Source: Eretmocerus hayati (taxonomy: Eukaryota; Arthropoda; Insecta; Hymenoptera; Aphelinidae). Taken from it: a DNA stretch of 64,000 bases. The notes beneath the pieces are model-generated. The model saw only the letters and a program-made list of their open reading frames with translations, had not been told where the DNA came from and did no database searches. The position numbers and the translations under genes are program-made. Below are positions 10,769-23,368 of this stretch, piece after piece (position 1 is the first letter of the stretch; each line of letters begins with the position of its first letter). The stretch is taken from positions 118,390,838-118,454,837 of the forward strand of contig CM056744.1 of assembly GCA_029851415.1 (NCBI GenBank), in the 5' to 3' direction.

Positions 10769-12289
10769 GTAACACATTTAGTACCAATAAAAGCGTATAA
10801 ACTATAATACCGCTTTCAGAATCATTGGATGCAGCTGCAACCTGAAAGTACGCCGGTGCGTGTCTGGTTGCGGTTTTGCGGGGAGTCCGGACTAGATTGC
10901 AACAGTAAGTAGGTTTAATCTCGTCAAAATCAGCTCCATAATTAGCACCAATATTTCATCGAACGCTATTCCCAATGAGAGATGAAATGATAAGTTGGCA
11001 ATCTGATGCACAAACATGCGATGAGACACACATTTGCTACCCGTAACAGACGTTTGCAGACCAATTATCAGATTTCTCTCGTACCAAAGTTTTCAAAATG
11101 TGATTTTTTGCGTACTCTAACGTATCGACAAAGAAACTACCCAAATTCAGATGCAGTGGTGAGACAATCTCCCATGGACTCTAATTACTCTATTCAAACA
11201 TTCAATAATACCTAGACTCGGAAAACAATATCGAGGAAATCTCACCAAACCAGCTCACCAATTATACGTTGCAATAATAATCAAAGCGGCATTCCATCAA
11301 GAAATGGAAAACACAAGTTGGGAATTTCCCAGTACCACTGTCTCATCATTCGTCTCACTCAGCAATTTCCTCGTCTGCGTACACTTCTCTCTTCCCGTGC
11401 GATTTTCTCGTTTCTACCTATAAACGACGTCAAGGGGTGCAGTTACTGAGAACCACAGCCATGCAAACCTTGAGGCAACGTTTTCCGCAGAAATTTGCAA
11501 ACAAATTGCCAATTCCCGCCCACGCAGATCACCACATACATTCATTCCACACAGCTATCGCTCGATAGAATGGTATGAAAACCAAGGCAATCGTTGGAAA
11601 GATATTTGCGCGTATGGAAAAGAGTACGAAGAGCAAGTCCCAGAACAGAATATGGCAAGAAGTTACAATGAGTGTATCCTAACTGTTTACCAGAAACTAT
11701 CCATACAGAGATGATCACTGATTCACGTTTCATAAAAATGAACTTTGACAGTGAATTTAGATCATCTTGTCGGTCTGCATAGGAATTCCTATTGGGATGG
11801 GGCAAGTATACCTAAATTCCCCCCATTCTCTATTATGCCTCCACTGAAATTCTCGAATGTACGCAGATATTCCCACGCATTTTTCTCGTGTCTTTTCACG
11901 TTACAATATGGGAAATTAAATATTTTAGACCGATCTTGAATGACCAGCGCAAGTCTTAGAACAAGTACAGTGGTTTCTGCAATTTTCCGCTATTTGGGGG
12001 CACACAAAATAATAAAAAATAATATACGCACCTGATTCATGAACTTCCCCGCTTCTGAGCGATTATCTTGATCCTTGCTAGAGGCACAGGCCGAAAACCA
12101 ATCGTTCTGAAGCAAGCTACAACATCATAAACTCGGCGCGAAGTGTACTATTTCAATATTTTGACTCTTTTCTGCTGGTTATCAAAAATCACGCAAGAAA
12201 TATTGTTGCAACCAATCTTCGTATATCAGTTCATTATTACCGCCCTTGTTCTAACTTTGAAATGCTCGTGACGACATAGGTGATCGCAC

Positions 12290-12603
12290 TTTGAGCAATC
12301 ACCCTGTCGTCGGTTCAGCAAAGCCGATATCCGATGCATACTTTGAGAAATGCATCGCGCGATCACGTTTTGCTGAACTTTGCGCACTATTACACTGTGC
12401 GACACACGGCGAGTCGAGGGCATATAAGCCACGCGACTCGCGCGCGCCGCATCAGACTGCTTGGGGACTCCCATTTCAGGAGTGCCCATCACTTACTCAC
12501 AAACACAGTTATTGTAATTGTCAATTCATTCAATATAATAATATACATCTATTTCTACCATCTTTCCGACTCTGATCTCTTGTCGCCGATACCCCAAGTA
12601 ACA
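12290..12603 (+). promoter_or_regulatory. TATA-containing, CpG-rich patch (LTR-like or promoter-like)
   Basis: A CpG-rich stretch contains GGGCATATAAGCC (12419-12431) followed by GCATCAGAC as a possible initiator about 25-30 bases on, inside the palindromic flanks GCGAGTCG / CGCGACTCGC. The piece can be framed by TGT ... ACA (12305-12603), as in a solo LTR, but no flanking duplication is visible. It may instead be a host core promoter. Weak call. Confidence 0.25.
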
Positions 12604-12750
12604 TGCTCCTTTCAGAATCTCAAGATTCGATTTCGAGCCGATTCTACGCTCGCATTATTGGAAAAAAGAAAAATTCAAAGTGCCTAGTTTGCCCTCGTGG
12701 TCTGTTTTCAAACTCATCCTTCATTCCATCAAAATCCATCAATTAAACTC

Positions 12751-13556
12751 CAAATGAGGCCAGTGTACCCAACTTGCCCCTGTTAAACCATTTCCTCAAT
12801 AACTCTGGTCCATCTCAATAAATTCCAACGTACCTGAGCTCATCTTAAAGCTTGTCTCAAGACCTTTTGAATGAGCTAAGATACGTCCAATTTGAATGAA
12901 ATGGAGCCGAGCTGTTTGAATTCTCCCAAAAGGTGATTTTTGAGAGTTCACAAATGCGTGTACCCTACTTGCCTCCATCATTTAAAACAATATGAAATCG
13001 GCGATGAAAGGCATAAAATTTGAGCTGGCCCAAAACAACGTTTCCCATCTGTTTTGACCGAATAAATACGTTCGAAGTGATAAAAAAGCCATACTGCTCA
13101 CTTTTCCGAGATAATTATATGGAGGCATGTTGGGTACACTCTAATGTCGGCCCTTTTGTTTCTCAAATCATCTTTATGTTTTGTACAATAAATCCTTTCA
13201 AATGAAAGTTTTGCAATTCTAAAGAAGGTATTCCAAGGGTCTTGAGACAAGGAATCGAATGCGCTAAGATACGTCGAGATTGGTCAAATGAAAATATGCA
13301 CCGGTTTTAGTGAACGCGATTTCTTAGCCATCTTCGGTGCTTTTTCAGCCGTGCAAACACGAATAATGGAAAAATCACTTCAAATTTTATAAGAAACGCA
13401 GGAATGATTCAGAGTCGATCCAAACTCCTCATTCTCTGATTTTTTTATATCACAAACGTGAAAAAAATATGCGGGAGGGTCCACGAGTGCCCATTTCTGA
13501 GATCGGCATATGTGTGCAAGTTGGGTACAGAGGCAATTTGGGTAGTCTTACCTTAC
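12751..13556 (+). mobile_element. MITE, GTACCCAACTTGCC family, near full length
   Basis: The left end (GAGGCCAGTGTACCCAACTT) and the right end read backwards (AGTAAGGTAAGACTACCCAA) are degenerate terminal inverted repeats. The interior matches the copy at 42044-42886 in order along the whole length, including the repeated internal GTGTACCC / GGGTACA boxes about 200 and 380 bp in. No transposase. Family unassigned; several copies in 64 kb imply an abundant element. Confidence 0.65.
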
Positions 13557-14984
13557 TTGAAGGGTGGTAAGGAAAACTGCAAAATCACCTGAAATACGTC
13601 TTATTTGAATGTCTGGGAGCCGAAATATCATATTCGAGCTCTCTAATGGCCTATTCTCACTGATCACAACGAGAACCGAGCTTGCGACTTTGCGAGCTAT
13701 CTTCTGCTTCCAAGTTCTTGAGAAAACGCTCACAAGGGGGAGGGGCACGGAGTGCGGGTCACGGATTCAACTGAAGACTCTGGGAATAGTCTCCTATTAA
13801 AAACCAGGAGATGATACCCAGAGCCGCAGAGTTTACAGCCTATGATATTAGCGTTACACTATACCTATTCTTGTCACTTCATAATACGGGCCTACATCAA
13901 TATTTCCTACAAAAAAAAAACACTTCCCAATGCATAAACCAATGTCATAAGCTGTAGTACGAAAACGCTCGAGCGTTAGGCTTTGCGGCTTTGGGTATCA
14001 TGGCAATAAAAGAGAACTAATTCCAGAGTTTCAGCCAAATCCATGACCCGCGCTCCCTGGACCCTCCTGATCAGTGCAAGATAAATCCTCCTGCGAAAAT
14101 TTTTGAAAGCCATATGCTTGGTGAAGATGAAATTATTCAAAATTCACATCGTTTTTTTAGGAATCCCGCTCATTTTTCGTCCATTTTTTAGGTGAAAGTC
14201 TCAGTAACTGCGGCCAACCAAGAACCAACTGCTTTCGAGAGCAAATCCGATTCTACCCCATCTCTTGCAAGACTTTTTGTTTTCCTTCTTAAATACTTTA
14301 ATGCACTTTATTCGAGAGCGAGCCAAAAGAAAAGCGTTAGCTTAGGAGGCAGGTTCTTCTTGGATAAACTACCGAATTGGAGTTTCAGTTGAATGGCTGG
14401 AAAAACGATGAGCTTAGGGAGCATGAAGAGAGTAAGCCAAAGTTGAATCGGAGAAAGTTTCAAGTAATTTTTTTAGACCCTCGTCTAAGATTCAATCGCT
14501 TCCAATTTTCCAACATCGGATTTGGAAGACCTGAGCGCACAGAGGACTACTTGGAGAGTGGTTCCTTCTGAATGAACTGTATTTCTCGAAAGTTTGCGAG
14601 AATAATCAGATGATGATCGCTAAAAGTACTGTATTCTGCTGACGAGTGAGATATTTAGAAACAGACATATCGTCAATATCGGATTTACAATCAAACTCGA
14701 TTCATAGTGTCACAGGAATATTGATCTTTCCTCCCAGGCTATTTTTGTCACTTATGTGAGAGACTCCACAGTTTGAAGGTCAAATACATCCTACTTGGAA
14801 TGGTCAATAACTGAGAATCACGCTGAAATTGTATGAAGCTAATGTCGAATTATTGGATACAATGTTCCACAAATTTGGAAGCATTTTCTCCTTTCGCATC
14901 TTGAATCCACGTATCGACTTTCTATCTGAAGAGTTCGATGCAACTTCAAATTTTTGAATATTATAGTTTGAACGCCCAGCCAAA
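13557..14984. other. Intergenic, no gene seen
   Basis: About 1.4 kb with no recognisable coding, RNA or repeat feature. Two adjoining plus-strand frames (14192-14392 and 14377-14571) have no motif and no splice evidence. Confidence 0.5.
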
Positions 14985-15414
14985 ATTTGCCCACGTATGG
15001 TTATCTTGAAAGGGCGTGCAGTACGATTGTTTTGACCACTCGGAACGTGTTTATCACGTCGGAATAGGTCGGAAACAGTGTTTTGGATCAACGAACATCT
15101 CCAAGTATTGTCGTATGGTGATAAAAACCGATACAAAGTATTTCCCGCACTTTATCCCCGATTTACACCGTTCCAAGTGATGGGGATAAGTTGGGCACAG
15201 ACACTTGTGAACTCTTGAAAATCACTTCTTGAGAAAATTAAAACACCTCATCTCCAGTTGGTTAAAAGTAGATGAACTTGAGCTCATTTTGAAGGTTTTT
15301 GGACAAGCTCTGGAATGAAATAAAGTACGTTGAAAAATACTGAGGTAGGCCACAGTTATTGAGAGAATGTTTTAAGGGGGGGGGGGGGTAAGTTAGGTAC
15401 ATTCGGCCTTAGTA
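14985..15414 (-). mobile_element. Partial MITE, GTACCCAACTTGCC family, inverted
   Basis: Read on the minus strand, it begins TAAGGCCGAATGTACC near 15414 and carries the family boxes TTTTTCAACGTACTT, AAAATGAGCTCAAG and GTTTTGACCACTCGGAACG. The far end is degraded. A run of about 12 G residues at 15376-15387 replaces the usual GGGGGCAAG box and probably arose by slippage. Confidence 0.55.
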
Positions 15415-16340
15415 TCGAAATTCACAAAATATCATTTGTCATGGAATCCATAATCAAGTCTCATTCTTTTTTGGCTCGGGGATCATTTCCCTGCATGATA
15501 CTCTTCATCACTTGCTCTGTAATCACATTGAATCGCGAGAAAATTACAAACAGTATCGTTATTTCCGGATTCGACTGTATTAGGATGATAGAAATAGTTT
15601 GGAAAGATATAAAGAGTGCAACCTTTGATCTGCTTCATCGTTGCGTTAAAATGTGAATGATCAAACTCAAATTTCATGAAGTATCCTCTGTTCTAATTTG
15701 GGAATCAAAACAGGTAGATGATCATTCGATTCTAAGATCATAAATACTGAGTATGTATTGGGGTCCATACAAACTGAATCTCGAGATGAGAATAGATTCA
15801 AGAAGCCATGTTTCGTTACGCTTGCTGGCAACCTAGTGGGATTATTTTGTCACTTCCGCCCTCATTGCGGAAGTTTGAAATCAAATTTGGTTGCAAGGCC
15901 CCCGAAGCTTTATCATATTTGTCTGATTTAGTATCCCACCACTTGTATTGAGATAAATATACGATCAAGATTAATTATATTAGACGAGAAATAGGTCTCG
16001 TGGTCCGATACAGAGAGGAGTATAATAATCAGGTTTCCGTGCACGTATGCATTTTTAATCATAGATGCTGAGAGGGAAATGTCAAACTTTGAGTATTAAA
16101 ATTTCTATACAGCATGAAAATAGTGCATCAGAGTTCGGGGGAAAACGGCACCAAAAAATATTTTTAGCGCATCCGCAGCGTCTCTTTCCCAACTGGGATC
16201 TGTGGCTTTCTTTCGTGTCTAGAGGAAAGAGGGGAGGAAGGTGTCTCTCCTTGGGAGACGGCCTCCGTGTTCCACAGATAAATGAATTATCAAGATTTGG
16301 AAAATGTCAAATGCATCCCCGAGACCAACGAAGATAACCT
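15415..16340. other. Intergenic, no gene seen
   Basis: No supported gene or repeat. A 90-codon plus frame at 16065-16337 covers a locally GC-richer patch but shows no motif. Confidence 0.45.
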
Positions 16341-16495
16341 TTACACGGCTCGACGCGCCGTGTAAAACAGCATATGCGTTTCGTGCCAAAAACTTTGTTC
16401 CTCGCGATAACCTTGTTGGACGTCGGCGAAGCCGACAAAGTTATCGCAAAGAACAACGTTTTTTGGCACTCAACGCATAATATACTATTTTATTC
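16341..16495. mobile_element. Two small hairpins, the larger MITE-like
   Basis: First is a perfect nine-base stem, TTACACGGC / GCCGTGTAA (16341-16365). It overlaps a larger hairpin whose left arm (AACAGCATATGCGTTTCGTG, then CCAAAAAC) pairs with the right arm read backwards (AATAGTATATTATGCGTTGA, then GTGCCAAAAAAC). The inner stem is GCGATAACCTTGT / AAAGTTATCGC around GTCGGCGAAGCCGAC. The outer motif is shared with 909-1062. Confidence 0.5.
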
Positions 16496-16515
16496 CACTA
16501 CTAAGGTGAGTGATA

Positions 16516-17296
16516 CAGTGGAACTTCGATATAACGAACTCCGATATAACGAAACTCTCGGTATAACGAAGTAGAGCTCTGGTCCCTTGAATTTCCTATC
16601 TCCGTTTGTGTTGAATTACCTCGTTATTACGAACTTGAACCTCATTATAACGAAGTTTTGTATGGAAGATAGAGTAGAATTTCGAAAAGAGATCAAGTGT
16701 GAGGTGGTCTCTGAGAAAGACTTATGACGGTCGCAAAGTTGAAAATCTTATTCAGGGTGTCCTCAGTGACTTATAAGTCAACAAAATCCTCAAATACTTC
16801 GGTGAATCGAAAGTCAATGAGAGGCTCACTAATGACCGATCGAATTTCAAGATTCGAAACCACCGCTCGAATCTCTTTTGAAGATATCAACCCGGGTTTT
16901 CCCCAAGATTGCGAAATCTTCGCTGAGGAGTTGAAAGAAAAATGAACAAAAGACAACAAATTTCAAATTTCTAATAAGAATTAAGCCTATACCCACAAAT
17001 CCGACCCTGTCCAGAGCCAAAAATGTCTCTTTCCAGGTGCAACGGAACTCTCAAACGTCGGAACGGGTTATTTGACGCACTGATCCTGGATATTGAAGAT
17101 TTTTTCAATGGCAAAAGCGTGTTTCTGCTGTATTGGACTCTATGTAAAACATCCAAAGATGGCCCATTCCGTACTCAAATGGCACACAGAAGGGCTTCCT
17201 TATAAGGTTTTGGTACAAAACTTTAATATAACGAAACCTCAATATAACGAAGGCGGAGGCCGGTCCCTTCATGTTCGTTATATTGAAGTTCCACTG
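16516..17296. mobile_element. pogo/Tigger-type MITE with TA duplication
   Basis: Starts CAGTGGAACTTCGATATAAC and ends with the complement, GTTCGTTATATTGAAGTTCC then ACTG; TA dinucleotides flank both ends (16514-16515 and 17297-17298). Several further CGATATAACGAA-type boxes lie just inside. This terminal style and the TA target are characteristic of the pogo/Tigger branch of Tc1/mariner. The 781-bp interior has no complete transposase; a 73-codon frame at 16724-16945 was not recognised. Confidence 0.75.
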
Positions 17297-17298
17297 TA

Positions 17299-17946
17299 CT
17301 TTCTTCGACATAAATTCAATTTGATCCGGGTAGTTGATCCAGGAGTTGATGTTGATTTTGTTGATAATTGACCATAAGTATGAAGCGCTCCGAGCGTTTA
17401 CATTCAAATCTGGCGTAGCTCAGGAGAATGATGAGAAATTCAAAAACCTTGACTAGTGATTCAAGAATTCAAGATCATGAATTCATACGAAGGAATCAGG
17501 TCTGGCAAGGGAATCAACTTATTTATTATCTACAGTGTGTTTTTGAACACATTGCATGAAATTTATTCCCGAATTCCCGACTATCAGTCAACATATTCCT
17601 CATGTCTATCGATAATTGAGACCTTAGATGACAATTGACTTCAACAATGCTGATCCTATGCTTGATCAACGTATCTTTGAAGGTGTCCCATGATTTTCGT
17701 GATTCTTACATGAACCATCCCAGTATCAAATTTATTCAATTACGGCAATTGTCTCACTTGTTCCAATTTTTCAAACGATATCTGTTCTGATAATAATGAT
17801 ATAATTCGATGAACTATAATAACCTCAATGTTCGAAACCTCTTTGATGATTCCTTTTGTGTATCTGGTTTTTATTAGCAGTTGATTGGCGAGACGGAAAA
17901 ATCGTATCCTTTACGAGGGGATACCGAATGAAAGAGGTTTTTGTAC
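17299..17946. other. Intergenic, no gene seen
   Basis: About 650 bp of AT-rich sequence in which I see no gene, RNA or structured repeat. Confidence 0.5.
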
Positions 17947-17950
17947 GAAA

Positions 17951-18178
17951 TAGTATTATACGCACCGATGGCGAAAAAGTCGCTTTACGCACGAGTGCGA
18001 TGCTTTACGCACGATTGCGATGCTTTACGCACGGTTGAGTTGCTTTACGCCCGAGGAGCGTAGCGACGAGGGTGGAAAGCAATCTCAACCATGCGGAAAG
18101 CATCACACGAGGGCGGAAAGTTCGCACGAGGGTGGAAAGCTTTCGCCAGAGTTGCGTATTGCATTTTTTATAATACTG
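17951..18178. mobile_element. Short hairpin element of GCTTTACGCACG units
   Basis: The ends are inverted: TAGTATTATA on the left and TATAATACTG on the right. The left half contains about four copies of GCTTTACGCACGA/G-like units; the right half contains the diverged complement, CGAGGGTGGAAAGC-like units, meeting at CGAGGAGCGTAGCGACGAGG. A 60-codon frame across it is repeat-derived. Related short units recur at 19540-19655. Confidence 0.5.
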
Positions 18179-19539
18179 ACCGGAAAGTTGCTAACACGCA
18201 ATTAACAAGCCCCAGATATTTGCGAGTAAGCAGCGCGCAAGGGCGGGATAGGTTTGAGTGTAGTTAGAACATTTCACGGATATTAGTTTGCCCAAACTTG
18301 AGTTGATGGGAGCTGGGCTTATCTAAAGATCATTCTAATTTTACATGCGCTGAATTTCATCTCGTGATTATCGATGTGCTAGCAGCGTTAGAAAGAGTGC
18401 ACGAATCCCTCGTTTGATGTAACATTTGGACCAGGAAAGTACTGTGTATCCCGACAGCGCATCAGACCAGGTACTGCGTTCATACGAGTCGAGTATAATT
18501 AGTCGAGGGCGTACGGGGCGCGGAGCGGGGTCCAGGGGGCAAAGCCCCCGGCGGGGGGTGTGGGGGCGGAGCCCCCCACTTGACAGAAAATTCTGATATA
18601 AGTGCAATACATCTGATGGGAGCTTTAACCGGAGTTTGGGATCAACTTAGTTCTGTCAGAGATTTTTTTTAACAAGACGATCGATCTGTTGGCAATATTA
18701 GTAATCCTCAATGATCGATACAGCCTTCCATTCACAAAAATCCAAGTGACGGAGCTAGAAAAATTCTCATTAGCTTTTAAGTGCATTCCACCAACGATAA
18801 AGAGAGAATTCCGAGGGTTACTTCTCCCAGAGATTGTATGATACAGTATTGCAAAACTTGCGAAATGATACAGTATTGAAAACTGGGATTGGAATTGGAA
18901 ATTATCATCCATCATTGAGAAACGTTCAAAATTCTCATTAGATCACTTTCAGGTAATCAACAATTGTTAACACCAAATTATTCAGGCACTGAATCCCGCT
19001 TTGTGATTCATACTAAAGTTCCATATCTCGAGAGAAAAGTTCCTCCTCATAACTCTCTCATGTAATACGTCGCACCTCAACCTATTGGATGAGACTGACT
19101 AGTTTATTCCGGTTGTGAGATTTGGAGAGAATAATTCAATGGAGACCAAGATTCCTCTTACGAGAATATGGTCCAAAGCGACACACAAACGAGAATGTCC
19201 ATACTGTTGATTAAATAATATCCCTCGTTTTTGAAATACGAGCTCATTTCGAGATAAGAAAGATTGTTGCATGTGCAATGGTTGTTATTAAACTCCTTGG
19301 ACGTAATAATTAGTATACCATTGAAAAATGGTCGATGACACCGGAATAGACGGGAAAGGGGAATGGACGACAAGGGTGGCACCGACGTGAACGCTATAGT
19401 TGCGTTATTGTGGGGAATTTAGGCAATGGGATTCGTCGACAAAAATGAACTGGAATTTTCTCTATTGGCATCTATTAACACAACGATTTTCTTTCAATTT
19501 ATCGTAGTTCTGCCAATTTTCATGAATTCAGAAACGAGG
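18179..19539. other. Intergenic, holds the second GC-rich module
   Basis: Apart from the GC-rich hairpin module at 18511-18583, no feature is supported. Short open frames on the minus strand have no motifs. Confidence 0.5.
18511..18583 (-). repeat. GC-rich multi-hairpin module, copy 2
   Basis: Read on the minus strand it gives GGGGGGCTCCGCCCCC, then CGGGGGCTTTGCCCCC, then GGACCCCGCTCCGCGCCC, the same order as at 496-590. Both copies are preceded on that strand by a TCAGTC- or CTGTCAAGT-like junction and AT-rich DNA, so they are two insertions of one module. In both cases the module lies between two short TTGCGCAC/TTTACGCAC hairpin repeats. Confidence 0.65.
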
Positions 19540-19655
19540 TGTAAAGCAGTACAACCGTGCGTAAAGCAATTGCTTTACGATCACTCGTGCGTAAAGTACT
19601 GCTTTACGCACGGTCACTGTGCTTTACGCATCAACTTTACGGTCAAGTATTATAA
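19540..19655. repeat. Short hairpin repeat of TGCGTAAAGC units
   Basis: Contains TGCGTAAAGC and its complement GCTTTACGCA about six times, including the perfect palindrome GTAAAGCAATTGCTTTAC. It closes with AAGTATTATAAAAAATATTA, whose complement resembles the right border of 17951-18178. It looks like a relative of that element with a lost left border. Confidence 0.45.
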
Positions 19656-20072
19656 AAAATATTAGGAACACATTTTAAGGAATTAAAAGAAGTTATCAAA
19701 AATTGGAGCGATTCCTCAGATATTCTAAACTACTCATGAGAAACCTACGATTCCAATCACTGAAAACATTTATTCCATTCCAGAAATTTGTGATAGTATA
19801 TTGATTGAAACTCACCTTAGATACGTCACGCTACTGATCATATACTATTTGCTATTATACTGAAAAAAATCTTCCCAGTATTCGGTTTCGAGTTTGAAAA
19901 AATGACGTTTTTGACAAAAATAGATATTGCATTGGATTTTTTCTCTTCAGTGCTTAAAATGTTCGAAACCTGGAATTTACTCAGGGAAAGATATTTCTGA
20001 GTAATGTTCCATCAGAACCTTGAAGTATTGATGTTACACCAGCTGTGAATAACCACACCAGGTCTGTCCGAA
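19656..20072. other. Intergenic, no gene seen
   Basis: AT-rich, about 420 bp, no supported feature. Confidence 0.5.
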
Positions 20073-20984
20073 ATCCGCGCTGTAAAAGGTCGCCATGTTG
20101 ACCGCCATATGCAGGATTTTTAAACTGTGGCGCGTCATACTTGAGCGGTATACTTCAGCGTATTACCAGATTATCATGAAATCAAGGACGTATAACATAT
20201 TTTCTTCTCATCGTGGTACGGTGAAAATGAATGTTATTGGTGGGAATTCGTAAAAATGAACATTAATTAATGGAGAGCAACAAATTTGCATAACGAATCT
20301 CAATATGCTTTGTATTCATTAACAGGGGGTTTCTCAATTTTTTAAAGGAGGATTGTTCTTATTCTAGTCTTCCATCCATTTCCTTGATATTTTCCATGAG
20401 TATTTTCAAAGTTTCACAAAAATCAACTACAACTGCTCCACTCCTGGGCCTTTATTGGATCCTGGATATTCACCACCCAACAAACTAACAGGAGTGAAGC
20501 AATTGCAGTTGAATTTTGTAGAATTTTGAAAATTCTCGTAGGAAGTACCAAAGCGATTGATGGAAGACTAGAATGAGCACAATCCTCCTTTGAAAAATTG
20601 AGAAACCCACTGTTGATGAAGCAATTGCAGTTGAATTTTGTAGAATTTTGAAAATTCTCGTAGGAAGTACCAAAGCGATTGATGGAAGACTAGAATGAGC
20701 ACAATCCTCCTTTGAAAAATTGAGAAACCCACTGTTGATGAATACAAAGCATATTGAGATTCGTTATGCAAATTTGTTGCTCTCGATTAATTAATGTTCA
20801 TTTTTTCGAATTCCCACCAATGACATTCATTTTTACCGTACCAAGATGAGAGAAAAATATGTTATACGTCCTTAATTTCACGATAATCTGGTAATACGCT
20901 GAGGTATACCGCTTAAGTATGACGCGCCACAGTTTAAAAATCCTGCATGTGGCGGCCAACATGGCGACCCTTTACAGCGCGGAT
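20073..20984. mobile_element. Hairpin MITE with CCGCGCTGTAAA ends
   Basis: The first about 70 bases (ATCCGCGCTGTAAAAGGTCG ...) match the complement of the last about 70, and pairing continues through GTGGCGCGTCATACTT, ACGTATAACATATTTTC and CATTAATTAATG to about 20350 and 20700. The centre holds a 122-bp tandem duplication. No transposase frame. Target duplication unclear. Confidence 0.7.
20496..20739 (+). repeat. 122-bp tandem duplication
   Basis: A unit beginning GAAGCAATTGCAGTTGAATT at 20496 recurs at 20618 with essentially no differences by eye. The repeat contains part of one arm of the surrounding hairpin element (the GGTTTCTCAATTTTT box), so it arose inside the element and recently. 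Overlapping minus-strand frames with repeated peptides are a by-product. Confidence 0.8.
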
Positions 20985-22818
20985 AAATTTAACAAATTGT
21001 TGAACTGGTCTCATATATGAGATTATATAATCATGGAATTTGATGTTTTACATGAGGAGTGGTAACTCAAAAAAGTGATTGTGGAACTCTGAGTGTGGGA
21101 ACAAAGTATGAAGGCATCTCTTTACTATACTAGAAGGTTTTGTTTTAGAATTTGGTGCGTCTAGTCTGTGATCATGTGATGGGTAGAACGACTGAGTAAG
21201 GGCGTATCCGGTGTCCAGAGAATTCTAAAGGAGTTTACATGAAGTGGTAATACTCGCAAGATGCTCCTTTCACCTAATGCATACAGTATCAAGTGAGATA
21301 TCTCACTTCTTGATCCAGCGTCGAATGAAGATGCTTCTCGTCACATTTCTTTACTTTAGATGAAATAGCACTTTCGGTGTATCTAGACTTCACTGAGATA
21401 CAGGTCTCAGATTCTGGGTGTCTGGAAGTGAAATTGGTGACAAGGTGATTGAGCTTTTGAGCTTCCAGATTCTTCAATCAAGAGGCGCGATAGCGCCTCG
21501 CTGGCGAGTATGAGCAGACAAAAAATCGAGCGAGGCGCTGTGCCTTATATACTTTGAATTGGGGGTTTTCTAACCTCACGCATTTTTCCCACCTTACTTA
21601 TTTCAACCACCCCGGTGCACAAACATCTCCTACCTCTCTATCCAGCGCTGTTTTAATACGGACTCACTATTAGTGTCATCAGTTTTCCGATTCTGACCGC
21701 TGGGACTTTTATTTCGCTTCGCCAATTTTCACCACCTCAAAAAAATTATCCATTCGATTTGTTTAGACCTCGAATGCAGCTTCGATTTGTTTAGACCCTC
21801 GAACGCACAGCTTCGATTCGAGAGTTGTCGACGAGCGAGTGAGAGTGAGAGAGAGAGAGGAGAGAGAGAAGATCCGTCTGCTTTGTTTACATCGCCATGC
21901 ATCGCGGTGCCGCAATCTCAATTAGTGCATGCATTATCTTGTTTGGTCAAAATAGATGCAAAATGTGTATGTTTTCATGGAAAAAGCAGCTATTGAGAGT
22001 TAGGTATTCTTAAACGCGGTATATTGTGGAAACCTGTGCAAGATGTATGCTGGGATTCTTTGCCCCATCAGATTAGTTTATAGATGCAACTTTGAAGTTT
22101 TGTATGTGATGCAGTACTAAATCTCTTTAGAAAACTCAGAGAGCATTTGCCAAGTACATTGGAATATGGCTTTGTAGTCCAATAAGTCACTTCATCTGCG
22201 TTAATACTTGTGATATTGCTTTCCATGTTTTTTTTCAAAACATTCAGTCAAAAGTTGGATGAGAAGTTTCAGTGATTGATTCTATATTATTACATGCATA
22301 CACTGAATAATCTAAATGAATAGAGATTGAGCGGTCATTATCTTACTCCTGGTCTATTGATATTACAATCCAGAGTCGATATCGCTGTGAGGACCAGACA
22401 ATACATTTTATTATTTTGACTGCTTCGCCTGAGCTGATTTTGAGTTTTATTCATTGGTGTCATCAAGTAAGAAGCTTGAGAGCTGGTATGTGACAATAAA
22501 TATTGGCAAGTGGTCAAGCGCATTTGATAGAACTACCACACACTTCCACGATCTTTCAGATCCAGATCAATAACTCTTACATCATCACAATCATACATGC
22601 AACTCATGGGTCCATGTAGTACTACTAAAAATATCTAGCAGAGTTATTGCTGCTCCAAGAAAGTTTGAAATCATGTGTTGTAATTCATGAGTTGAGATGT
22701 GATGTAAAGAAGATATTCAAGTGCTTCATAAGATGGGAATATGGGTTTCTGGACTTTATAGGAGTTGAAGCTTGAAATTCTGCTCACAACTTTTGACTAT
22801 CAGGGGATCAAATATTTA
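20985..22818. other. Intergenic, small hairpin and GA-rich tract
   Basis: No gene recognised. A GC-rich stem-loop, GAGGCGCGATAGCGCCTC with a second complementary GAGCGAGGCGC, lies at 21481-21545. A GAGA-rich tract lies at about 21838-21872, next to a short direct repeat of CTTCGATTTGTTTAGACC / TAGACCCTCGAA. GA tracts often sit near insect promoters, but no transcript is seen here. Confidence 0.45.
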
Positions 22819-22820
22819 TA

Positions 22821-23272
22821 TAGGGTAGCAAAACCTATGTCACTCAAATTTTCTTGTCACTAAAGTTGACTTGGAGCGGCTTTTGCTCCTCTTGTATTAT
22901 TTCTCAACACTATTTCACTCCAAATATTGACATCACGTTTGTAACCAGGGATATGTTGATCTTCTGGTTCTAAAACATATCCTGAACAATGAGGAATGAG
23001 GAGATTTCTAATCACAATCATAACATCCCAACTTTCACTCTGAATGAGGAATGTCTAATATTGTTCAAGCATTGATGTTATGATTGTGATGAGGAAATTT
23101 TCTAATTTCTTATAAATGAGGCAAGTTCTAGAATGAGAAAAAGAGAAATGTCTCGTTCAAAAATATAGAATTAATACTTGGGTGGAATAATATTTGGGGA
23201 TTTCTCAAGTATATCAAGAGCCGCTCCAAGTCAACTTGATCAAAAAGATGATCTGAGTGAAATAATTACCTA
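22821..23272. mobile_element. MITE with TATAGGG ends and internal hairpin
   Basis: Left and right ends are inverted repeats of about 65 bp with gaps: the outer TATAGG, a TCACTCA box, and the well-conserved AAGTTGACTTGGAGCGGCT (22864 on the left; complement at 23219 on the right). TA at each outer edge suggests a TA target. The interior carries a second hairpin of AATGAGGAATG, TCACAATCATAACATC and its complement. Confidence 0.6.
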
Positions 23273-23368
23273 TATTCTAGAGGGATATGTGATTAACAGA
23301 TTCTCAAAAGCTGTGATCAGATGAGGAAGTTGATTTCTTCGTTTTGATTTTCATAAGAAAGAAATTAG

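Larger units (their letters stand above)
9613..12750. other. Intergenic, no recognisable gene
   Basis: No gene recognised over about 3.1 kb. It contains a 20-bp direct repeat at 10580-10599 and 10749-10768, and a GC-rich promoter-like or LTR-like patch near 12290-12603. Short open frames up to 117 codons have no recognisable motif. Confidence 0.5.

Noticed and set aside
20485..20771. Minus-strand frames with repeated VLILVFHQSLWYFLREFSKF peptides
   Set aside because: The repetition comes from the 122-bp DNA duplication in a hairpin MITE, not from a protein repeat.
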